Positions 43,401 to 55,400 of a DNA stretch of 64,000 nt are shown here, piece by piece. A model generated the notes under the pieces. The model saw only the letters and a list, made by a program, of their open reading frames with translations. It was not told the DNA's origin and made no database searches. Source of the stretch: Ancylostoma caninum (lineage: Eukaryota; Nematoda; Chromadorea; Rhabditida; Ancylostomatidae); assembly GCA_037903475.1 (NCBI GenBank), contig JBAJFG010000567.1:1-64000 (forward strand). Reading direction: 5' to 3'. Numbering within the stretch: position 1 is the stretch's first letter; every line of letters begins with the position of its first letter. The translations under genes and the position numbers were made by a program.

Positions 43401-46400
43401 GTGAACGCGCTTGATGATGGGAATGTAGAGGAAGCAATGCGCTTCTAGAAGGTATATTGCGTGTTAGAGAATAATGGCAACTGGGCGGAGAAAATCGCAA
43501 CTAAAAAAAGCGCAAGTACTTATGTAACACCTAATACAACCGGCTGCGAGAGGCGCGGCCCATGGGCCAATGTAAATGCGGCGCGAAATTTGAATAAACG
43601 CAGCGGATCTGGGAACAAGACTGCATTTTCACTTTCAAAAGAGTGTACTTCTTGGTTTAGGTTATGAAAGCGGTTACAAATAGCCCGCTTATACTTCAAC
43701 AAAGTTCCAGCGACTAATAGTTTCAGGTAAAATCGATTTATTTCAAAAAAACTCGACCAGAACATGATTTTATCCCGAGTCTCGGAGTTGATTCTTATTG
43801 AAGTTATTTCTTTTGCCGCCTTATTTTCCTGGTTCATCTTTTGTTTGTTTTGGAATTGAAGATTTGACCTGACGTATGCAAAGTGGAGTGTAATGGAGCA
43901 TTTAGACTTAGTACTACGTCCGAAATGACTACCAAATTTGCTAGCTTGTTCGAATTCAACATAGAAAAGACGATTTTAACGTTACGAGATGGACGAAACT
44001 TAGTAGCGCAGAAGTTTGCCAATATGGATTCATGAGAACTCTCAAAGACTGTGTACATGTCTATGTAGGTGAAAGTATGGTGAATGAAATCAACTCATTT
44101 CATCCACATGTCATATGGAGAACTGGGGTAACTTCGGGTTTGCCTCCATTTTTTTCATGTTGGCCCACCATCGGTTAAATAGATTGAAATGAATGACTAA
44201 ATATTGAATAGGAGCTCCGAATAGTTAATAATAGCTCCGAATAATAGCTTCCTCAATGTTTCTGTTATGTGAATGAGTAAATGGTGCAAGAATCAGGGCA
44301 ACCAGAAACTCATCTAACCTGTACAAATGTACGAACAGTGGTCGATTCGCTACCAATGAAAGATTTTAATGTAGTAATTTTCTTGAGCAGATGAAGGCCC
44401 CAACATTATTTTCCCGACCTGCGATGCCCGTTGTTGTTACCTCTGCTCTCCGCGTGCTTCGCCGAAAAGAATGAAAAAATAGTAAATAGTATTTGGGGAA
44501 GGAAACAAAGACACAATCGAAAGAAGCCTACTAACTTTTAGAACCATCATTTTTTAAGTTAAGGATAAAACCGTGTTCTGTTACTAGTTTCTCCGAACTA
44601 ATCGATTTTACTTGGAAATAGCTGTAATCGGAAGTTAATTTAAGTACGAATGTGCTATTAGTAACCGATTCCACAACAGAAATCAAGAAATACACCCTTT
44701 GGGAAGTGGAACGTGTTCTTCTCCCGCGCTTCGCTGCGTTGATTAGAGTGATGGAAAAGTCAAACAGGAGGGGAAATAGAAAGTAGTAGGAGGAGAAGGG
44801 AACGAGGAAACAATCGGAGGAGACCTTCCAAATAACTTGAATAGCCATTTCATCTAGAACCTAACACAAATTTGTTTTCTGCCAGAGATTTCGTTTAAAA
44901 AACTGGTGCCGTTCAGAAAATATTATATGTCGGCATCTTATTCTTGTTCCAGTGGGCATTTTTTTTAGGCAGTCCGGCAACCAAAAATAGATAATGCACC
45001 CTTCAGGAAGTGAAGACGCGTTTTTGTCCCAATATCCCCTGCGTTTATTCAAATTTCGCGCCGCATTGGCATTGCTCCAAGGGGTGCGCCTTTCGCAGCT
45101 GGTTGTAGATTTAGATACGGGTCTGTCAGACTGTTGCTATACTCTACGTGAAGTGTAGCACTTTGCATCGGTGGCGAATGTGGCCCGCTGATCGGCCTGT
45201 ACGGGGCCGCCGTTCGGTCGGTATAGTGATCAAATCGATCGATTCGTGGTGGAATGCATCCATCCTTCGACTTTTCTGTCTTTCTTGATTTACTGCGAAT
45301 TCTATAATGTGCAATAGTTTATTATAGCTAAAATCCCACACACATATATAACTCTATTTTTCAGGAATTCGTGCATCGAAAAAAATAATCAACAGTAGTG
45401 CGGATCCGTGCTCTTAAAATAGGAACACACAGTAAAACTGACAACTAGCAAGCTTTCACTACATTAGTGTACATTTTCGACTTCAAGAAAGTAAGCTTTG
45501 CTTGTTCAGGAGAAATCATGAAAATACACAAAAAAGCAAAACAGTGGCATAAATGGGTTCAGCACATGGTAAACCAAATAAAGAATTAGACGTGTCCATA
45601 TCCATGGCCGAGCTCTGTTCCAAGTGTCTTCTTCCTGTAGCAGAGTTAGAGCATTAGAGCTACACCATAGTTGAAAAAGTGAAGTTACTTATCATATTTG
45701 CGTCTGTTTCACCAGGAAATTCACGAGAAACAGTGATTAATCACGCCCTTTAAGCAACAACATTCACATTTAGTTTTCCACGGATTTTATCCCTTGACTT
45801 CCCATTACTACTGACATTCACTACTCCATCAATGAGTTTAATCGCTGAAGCATTTAAATCGCATCTTCCTTTCACTTCCTCATGCATGTAATCACAATCA
45901 TCCATATGCAGAACTGAGTTGTGAAAGAGAAGAATGCAAGACAATATCGGACGACATCTGAGATTTTTGTGGTGTCCCCTGGACCGTAGCTTGGAACATT
46001 TTGAAAAATTCTAATACTCGAATTCTAAAGTGTTCGAACTTCACAGAAACAAAATGGTCAGTACAATTCATCAATGGCAGAAAAAAAAACAAAAAAAAAC
46101 TGAAGTGATGACGAAGAAGAATCCCGCCTTTACTAGTGCGACTTCCCGTAAAGGAAGCGTTTTACGTTATAATGCACAATTTTTAAGAAGCTACTGTCTC
46201 CCTGACTGACATTATTAAAATCTACAGTATGCGCGCGCATTGCTGGAACCCGGCTGGCCCGGGTCCGTCCTTGCGTAAAGACAGTGGCTCCTTTTCACTG
46301 GTATTCTACTATTATACCGCTATATTCGTCTACCACTCACTACTATTCAAATACTAGGCACTATCTGGCTAGGCCGTCCCAGAAATATCAAAATCAGAAA

Positions 46401-49400
46401 TTTTGCCAAAACTTCGTCTCTGAGAGTTATTCGATGTGCTGATCACTTAAATCTTATTCAGTTTGTATCATGAGACCATTTCATACAGTTACGATAGGCT
46501 CACTGCTACGAAGCACAAGACATTGCCAATTCTGTAAACAAATGAACAGTGTCTTGCTAAATAAAATTAGTACTCGTGATAATCATCTCAAAATAACCAA
46601 CTGTTTCAAAGGATTTTCTGAGGTGTCGTCTTTTACACCATATGTACAGCTTCCGCAACCTCACAACTACAGGATTACGGCACATAATGAGTACGACTTT
46701 CGTGATCTGCGCATCAAATAACGCTGCCAGCCAAAGTTTGATCGAAAACAGTTACTTTGATATTTTCGGGGCGGAAATGTCAGTTTCCTAGCAGTTCAAT
46801 ACTAGTGAGTGGTTGAAGGATATAAGAGTAGAATAGTGGGATATTTATTTATTTATTTATTTATTACATCACAGATGATGTGCTCGATACCGATGACATA
46901 GCGAAAAGAAGCCACTATGTCCACGCCAGGAGGGATCGAGGCCAGCCGGGTTCCCGAAATGCGCGCATACGGTGGATTTTAGGTAGCCGCTACACTCCTC
47001 GAGGAGTATAGCACCTCGCGTCGACGTCGCCAGCGACGGTGACCGCCAATGTTGGCGACTGCGGCTTCGGTGCAAATCGATTGTGAGTTGGCGACCAATC
47101 GATAGGCACGGACGCCGCAGTCGCTATTATCGGCTGCCACCGCGACGCTCCGCCCACATTCGATGCGCACCGGTGCTACAGTAGCTAGTGACGGCGATGC
47201 AGAGTGCTACAGTCCTCGACGACTATAGCGGTAGTGTTAACAATGTCAGTCAGGGAGACTGGCTTCTCAATTTTTATGGTCGCGCGGATGACTTGGCGGG
47301 AATCCAAGGGCCGCCGTTGGCGTCGGTAGCTCGCGCCTGGGCAGCGGCCCATAAAATTAGGGCCGCTTCACGGCCGCACACCTCATGAGGCTCGCGGGCC
47401 GCTCCCCCCAATTGTCTGAGTAGTGGCGGCGACGAAAAGTGCTTCACTCCACGCGGAGAATAGCGCCAGCGTCAGTCTATCCCTGAAATTTCAGTCCATT
47501 CAACATCCCACTGCGTCTTTAATTGCGAAGGCCTCAACTGCTCAGGATGACGTTACAGGAGACGGGACAACCTCGACAGTTCTTCTTATCGGAGAATTGC
47601 TTAAACAGGCAGAAACCTACGTTCTGGAGGTGAGCATTTGTTTCATTTGCTTTTCTTTTGATGACTATATTCTATTGTCCTCCATCCGCCAGTTTTGCTT
47701 TCACAATGCTAACTGTTCAGGGTGTCCATCCACGACTCATCACTGAAGGTTTTGAGTGGGCTAACGCTCGTACATTGGAATTGTTGGAAAAGTTCAAACA
47801 AGAGGTTCGTGGATGCTTACCGTGTTTTGTTTCAGTTTTCAGTCTCAATTTTTGTAGGTTGTTGTCGATCGCAGTATTCTGATTGAAGTTGCCCGCACAT
47901 CTCTTCGCACGAAACTTCATCACAAGCTTGCTGATCACATCACCGAGTCAGTGCTCATGAGTTTTTCTTGTGCTTGTTCTACGCTGGTTATATGTATTGG
48001 TATAGATGTGTCGTTGATGCTGTTCTGGCAATCCGCCAAGATGGCAAGGAGCCGGATCTTCATATGATAGAGAAAATGGAAATGCATCACGAAACTGACA
48101 TGGACACAACTCTGATACGGTGAGTGCCTTTGCTATGCTGCCATAGTCATGCTCTTAAGTTATCGGTGCTAGGCTAATTGAACAGGTTATTTACCGCTAC
48201 ACTTTTTTAAACATCAAGTGACAAAGTGATTTTTTGATTTACGTAGCGGTAACTGAATTTAGTGAGTTTGTGTTTCAGCGGTCTTGTACTCGATCACGGA
48301 GCCCGTCATCCCGATATGCCAAAACATGTGGAAAATGCATACGTACTAACATGTAACGTATCCCTGGAATACGAGAAAACGTTTGTGCATGTTTGCCAAG
48401 TTGGGAAGATCTCATCAACTTTATACGTTTACTTCTCCAGTAACTGTTTTTAGGGAAGTGAATTCCGGATTATTCTATAAGACTGCTGCAGAGCGCGAGA
48501 AACTGCTTGCTGCTGAGAGAGAATTCATAACAAGAAGGGTACTTAAGATAATCGATCTCAAGAAAAAAGTCTGCAAGGATGGTGACAACAAGGGCTTTGT
48601 TGTAATCAATCAGAAGGTACTGCAGCGTCCCGGGTTTCACTCGACTATGGTGGAGATAATCTGTGTACACTTTGAAGGGAATTGATCCTCCTTCACTTGA
48701 TCTCTTGGCCGCGGAAGGTATACTTGCCCTTCGACGTGCTAAACGCCGAAACATGGAAAGGCTTCAGCTGGCATGTGGTGGAGAGGCTGTAAACTCCGTT
48801 GATGATCTTTCACCAGAAGTTCTAGGATACGCTGGATTGATTTATGAGCACACATTGGTAAATGTTTGCAACTTTGAGGCGTGACGCTTTTTTCTTTCTG
48901 ACTAGATGATAAGTCATTGATTGTGAATTTAGGGCGAGGACAAATACACATTCGTGGAGAACTGCCATGATCCAAAATCCGTAACCCTTCTCATCAAAGG
49001 ACCAAACAAGCACACCATTCAACAGATTAAGGATGCCCTTCATGATGGAATGCGAGCTGTCTTCAACACCATTACTGATAGTACGTCTTTTCTTTAGAAC
49101 AGCCTTACTGCTGAGAATGCTGTGCTCGAGTATAGAGTTCAGCAGCGATCAGGCATGTGCGGAAGCAAAATTTTAAATCCCGTAAAACGGAAAACAGAAG
49201 GTCAAAAATGGGCGGAAAACGGAAAATTTTGCCCAAGCACAGGTTTGTGACCAAACGTCATCTTCAACATTGGATTTTCTAGGTATCTTCTTGATGGGCA
49301 AAAGTGGTGACTCTTTCGAGTAATTAAGTAACTTCATGTCTACCGATGGTGCTTGCTTCAAGCGCCTAGAAGATAGGTAGATCGAGGAGTATTTCACCTA

Positions 49401-52400
49401 GTTACGAGAGATTATCAGAGTTATATAATCAATAAGCATGTTCCTCACTGAATGTTTGAGTAGACGAGAAGCAGTGAAGTGTGAAAAGTGCGACTTCTTC
49501 GCTTTACTTCGGAGCAGACCCTTTCTGCAAAAATTCAGACAAGAAGATAACTACGGTAGTCCATACGTTTCTAATCGGAAGAGGATAACGTTATACACAG
49601 AGGATCCCGTTGGGGCGAGTTAGCGATGGAGGAAGGAGGAGAAGAACAGTGTGTGGGGAACGTGAAACACAAGCAGCCCAAACATTGCGCAAGACATCAG
49701 GTGCCAAGGGCACCAGTATGGAGCTGGGGATCATCGTCTGATTAAAACAGTGACAATTACGATGTAGCCTTATGATTTTGTCAAGTCGAAAGAAAGCCTA
49801 CATCATTCGTTGCTTCGCAAGAATACTTGATGCTCTTACCATAGCACGTCACAGTTTAATGGAAATTTTATATCAGTTCGTCCCACATTTCTGTGAAACC
49901 TCGTTTTTTTTTGAGAATTTTGAAGAGAGCAGGGCACTTGTATGGCATATTTGGAACATTTATGAAGACCAGCAAAATCGCGACGGCACGTTTACACTGC
50001 AACTAAGACAAAAGAGTCAAGCAAAACAGTTCTTGTTTCGAAAACTAGTGGCCCCGTAAGCCACGTTATTGTGCCACTTTCCGTAGTGTGACGGTATTGA
50101 CCCGGTGTGGTTTTTCGTGCGTGCCAACAGGTTGTGTGAGATTCAGACCCTCAACTCGAGCTACACTATCTCACAACTGCATATGGTCTACATATAACAT
50201 TATTCAGTCGAAAAAGAGCACGTAGCGTAGCGAATGAGAGAAGATAACTCACAGAATCCGTGAATCATTTTGTTTTGTTGTTTCTATCTCTGTCTTTCGC
50301 GAGCAGCGACCATACCAAGGACTGCGTGAAATACAGAACACAACTGCTTTTGTATTGTACAAACCACTCGGTCAATAACTCAGTAAGCCAGTCATACAAA
50401 CGCACCCTCAGCATTACCACTGTATGTGACTATCCCATCCTTCTAGTTCAAACCAAACTTATTCCAAAAACTTTATACTTTCCCAAAGTTTTGAACAAAA
50501 ACTGCGAACAAATTATTGTGAGAAGAGAATAAGCATCACGACCGCCTATTTCCACCAATCTTCTTTGTCATTACTCACCGATATTCACCGACACGACATG
50601 GCTCATTTATACTAAACCAAAAAAGTTCCAAGTGATGATTAAGAAAGTGATCAATACTCAAATCCACGTGACCTAGGGAAGTTGAAGGTAGATGATCAAC
50701 AGGGTTGATGGGATAAATGAGTAGGAGCATAAGTTATTGGTTATTTTTCGCTTAAGCTCAGGAAACGAAGATGCTTCATGAGATTGGTGGGATACTTGGG
50801 GAGGTGATTCACGGTGTTGGCGGAATACATGGGATGGGTGCGTAAATTATTGTTTAGGCTTTTGCCTGACTTTCTAGAACGGAATGTAATCCACGGGGTT
50901 GGGGGGAAACATGAAGAGGGTGCGCAAGTTATTTTCTAGACTTTTGCCTGAGTTTCTAGTAGTGGAGGTGGTCCACGGGGTTGGCGAGAAACATTGAGTG
51001 GGTGCGAAATTTATTGTCCAGGCTTTTGTTTGAGTTTCTGGAAGGGGAGGTAATCCACGGGCTTGGCGGGATACATGAGGTGGGTGCGCAACTTATTTTG
51101 TAGGCTTTTGCCTGAGTTTCTAGTAGTGGAGGTGGGCCACGGAGTTGGCTAGAAACATTGGGTGAGTGCGCAAGTTACTGTCCAGGTTTTTACCTGAGTT
51201 TCTTGGAAGGGAGGCATTCCATGAGGTTGGCGGGATACATGGGGTGGGTGCGTGAATTATTGTCTAGGCTTTTGCCTGAGTTTCTGGAAAGGGTGGTGGT
51301 CCACGGGGTTGGCGGGATACATGAGGTGGGTGCGCAAGTTACTATCCAGGTTTTTGCCTAAGCTTCTGGAAAGGGGGGTAATCTACGGGGTTGGCGAGAT
51401 ACATTGGGTGGGTGCGCAATTTATTGTCCAGGCTTTTGTTTGAGTTTCTAGTAAAGGAGGTGGTCCTCGGGGTTGGTGAGACACATTAGGTGGGTGCGCA
51501 AGTTATTGTCTAGGCTTTTGCGCGAGATAGTAACCACGTGAGTTCCTTGGCTCAAAGTTTCACCGCATTCTATCAGTGTTGGTATTAGAGTTCGAGTAGA
51601 GTGTCTGCAAACAAACCTAATTAAGCACATCATTCGGTCTCAACACCTGTCTGAATAGAACTAATCCTTAGATTCTGAGAAACTCAAACTAAACAGTGGC
51701 AAACAGCTTGTCGAGGAGTCACAAAATGCCAAAATTGACTGATTGAAATTTTTGAAGACCACGACCTTCTTTTTGTTGATGACCAATGAACACGTGTTGC
51801 CTTTTACCTGAAGCCAACGCCGCTTTACCACTGAGCCAGCCAGCCGGACTCAAGGAAAAATCCCGGCCAACAGACCTCGCCAATTCAGTACTGGCCCAGT
51901 TGAACTCAAGGAAAGGTTCCGACCAATGGACTAGTGCGCCCCTTTACCTAAAACCAGCGCTACTTTACCACTAGCCCAGTCTAACCCAAGGGAAAATACC
52001 GCGCAGTGGACAAGTGTGCCTCTTTACCTGAGACTGGCGCGGCACGTGTGCCCTTTACCTGAGACGGGCGCAACTTTGCTGCTGACAGCGTCGCAGTCAA
52101 AGGAAAATCCTGACCAGCGGACCTGTGTGCCCCTTAACTTGAGACCAGCACCAGTTTACCATTGGCCCAGTCGAACCCAAGGGAAAATCCTGACCAACGG
52201 ACCCTTGTGCCCCTTTACCTGAGGTCGGCGCTTTTTTATCATTGGTCCAGTCGAACCCAAGGGAAAGTGGTGACCAACGACCCGTGTGTCCCTTCACCAG
52301 AGACCAGCACCTGTTTACCACTGGCGGAAAAATTCTGACCAACGGACCCGTGTGCCCCTTTACCTGAGACCGACGCCTGTTTACCACTGACCCAGTGGAA

Positions 52401-55400
52401 CCCAAGGGAAAGTCCTGACCAACGGACCCGTGTGCCCCTTTACCTGAGACCAGCACCTGTTCACCACTGACGGGAAAATCCTGACCACGGACCTTTGTGC
52501 CCCTTTACCAGAGACCGGCGCCTGTTTACCATTGGCCCAGTCGAACCCAAGGGAAACAGCTGAGCAACGACCCGTGTGCCCCTTTATTTGAGACCAGCAC
52601 CTGTTTATCACTGGCCCAGTGGAATCCAAGGGAAAGTCCTGACCAACGGACGCGTGTGCCCCTTTACCAGAGACCAGCACCTGTTTACCATTGGCCCAGT
52701 CGAACCCAAGGGAAACAGCTGAGCAACGACCCGTGTGCCCCTTTACCTGAGACCGGCGCCTGTTTAACATTGGCCCAGTCGAACCCAAGGGAAGTGCTGA
52801 CCAAAGACCCGTGTGCCCCTTTACCAGAGACCAGCACCTGTTTACCACTGACGGGAAAATTCTGACTAACGGACCCGTGCTCCTTTACCAGAGACCAGCA
52901 CCTGTTTACCACTGGTGGGAAAACCCCACCAATGGACCCGTGTGCCTCTTTACCTAAGACCGGCGCATGTTTACCACTGGCCCAGTCAAAATCAAGGAAA
53001 AATCCCAACCGATGGGAACAGCGCTACCACTTCGTTTCAAAACCATGTCAGGAAACAAAACCATATGCTAGGATTTTGTTGTAACGTTAATCGACATTAT
53101 TAGAATTATTGGGCTCCAAATCGGATTTGCAGGGAGCCCCCTCACCCCTGAGAATGGCTTGCTGGATTAAAAAAATCTTATACCTATTTGGTTCTTTCAA
53201 TCCAGTTGTTTAGTTTCACCATTATTTGTTGAATTTTCATTACTAGACTGTGTACCCGGCTCTGCTCGGGTCCTGGTTAAAATAGCGAAAAATCAATAAA
53301 ATCGATAAATCGATGGTGCTGTACAAAACGGTTGTCATATTCGTGTTCAGCATATTGACATACCCAAGTAGACATGTCTTTGCCGCGCCCGGGGCAAAAT
53401 TAGCGCAAATTCAATAAAATCGATATAATCGATAAACTAATCGATAATCCCAGGTGCAAAGTAGCCTAAAACCTACGCCAGCCCTTAGGGGGGGTGTCAC
53501 CCTATAACAAGGAAGATAAATATCTAGGACGAAAAAAGCGGACAATGTGGAAATTTAGGCCAGGGGCTTTTTTGAAGTACTCATCACAACACTGCGTATC
53601 GACAATGCGCTGAGAGTCGACGCGCAGTAACAGAAGTGTTTTCGGGGATTAGCGACCAAATCTTTTAATATAGTAGGATGGCGTTTGGACGTCAATTTTG
53701 GCGCCATTGTGGTGAACTCATCTACATTGCTCATCGAAACACGTGAACCCTCTCAGGGATAGGGAAACAGGCCGAAACAACAATTCTTCTCCCTCCATAA
53801 TTTTCCGGGGTTTTCTGTTTTCCGGGCCCAAAACCGTAAAACGTAAACCGTAAAACGGAAGGCCAAAAATGCACTTGAAACGGAAAGCGTAAAACGGAAA
53901 ACAGAAAATTCCGCACACCCCTGGCAGCGATGCCGTGATATTTATCGTGCCACCAAAATCTGGTTCATCTTCTCTCCACTGTATTCCCAGCCATTTACAG
54001 ATCTCTGCGTCTACCGATCCCTATTTAAAAATGGGGAGAATGGCATTCTTTTCTGTTTTACCTTGTGTAATGTTGTAGATTAATTGCTTACCATTGGAGC
54101 AGAGAAAAAAAGCAGCCAGGTACTACAGGAAGCTCCAAATGTCCGCAGTCAAGAGGGCGTGGCCACGGCGCGGCTCCTTGATCAGACACAGGCGCTCTCT
54201 ATGCTGCCTCTGGCTTCTCTGACTCTGCAGCCAACCAGTGGCAGCATGCCGAGCGCCTGTGTCTCTGTCTAAAGCCGCGTCGTTGCCACGTCCCTCTTGA
54301 CTGCGAACATTTGGAGCTTCCTGTATTTTTATTGCAGACATCTATACATTTTGCTCTTGTCCGCTTGAGTGAGTAGAGTGAGATGATGAACTCTTTTTCT
54401 GCATTTCCTTGTTCATTAGCAAATTTTCTTACATTCATAGGTCCTATTTCTTTTGCTCTGCTTTTCATAGACGGTTCGTCCAATCTTACTAAGACATAGA
54501 AGCATATACGACATCACGGACCAAGGCATTGGTTAAGGAGTTTTTTGAAAGTGTGCCAATGGGGATTTGATGATTTCTGCAAAATTTCTCGAATTTTGGA
54601 ACAGTTCTATGCACAAAAAAATAGCGCCTACAATTATGCCTGGCTCTCCTGAGCTGAAATTTTATGGTTCCTCCACGAGTGCTTGATGCTCTGAGTGAGA
54701 AGAGATTCTCAGGTAACATACCGCATTTTCCATAGATAATGTTATGAAGTAAAAGTAGGTCATTCACCTTCGTACGAAATGAGAGTGTTATCAGACCGAA
54801 ATTTATATGCCTTTCATGGCTAGGAGGAATACTGTCATGAAAAAGCCAACGAAACGAATCATAAGTTTCCTAGTTGTTATGGACGTTTTGTGCTCCTTAA
54901 AATGTAGAGATTTCGGATTTTTCTACAGATAGTCTGCACTTGTTACTGTTTAACCCGTGTTCTGAGTGTGTTTTTTGCTGGTTTCAGAATGTTTGGTTCC
55001 TGGAGCCGGATCATTTGAGATTGCAGCTTATTGCATGTTGAAAAAGGAGATGGAATCCTTAAAAGGCCGGGCCAAGCTTGGTGCATTGGTAAGTCGATAT
55101 ACAAAAATTCCGCTCTGAAAGAGTAAAATACATGTTTTCAGGCATATGCTAATGCATTGCTAGTAATTCCAAAGACATTGGCTATTAATTCTGGATATGA
55201 TGCACAAGAAACCATAGTGAAACTTGTAGAGGAGCGAGATTCAAGTGGAGATATACCTGTAGGAATCGACCTTGCTAGTGGCGAACCAGCGCAACCAGTG
55301 GTATGTTCTTTGTGCATGTGTGCACCCGCTGTAACATAGTATCTGCTCTTCTAACGCCGTGTGGGTTTCTTATTTGTCAAGAATTGACTCCTTTCTTTGA

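Larger units (their letters stand above)
50045..53678 (-). mobile_element. Large non-autonomous Helitron, copy 2 (3.6 kb)
   Basis: Same minus-strand ends as copy 1: TCCTACTATATTAAAAG from 53678 and GGCCACTAG at 50045, with A and T outside. The non-repeat parts are nearly identical to copy 1; the length difference comes from shorter tandem arrays. Located in cct-6 intron 10, same orientation as copy 1. Confidence 0.75.

Noticed and set aside
45750..46092. Minus-strand frames in cct-6 intron 2, one ending [13 protein letters not shown], after an ACTCAG acceptor-like site
   Set aside because: Protein-like texture, but two competing frames, no upstream exon and no family match.
46470..46721. 83-codon plus-strand frame
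   Set aside because: It overlaps a decayed copy of dispersed repeat R.
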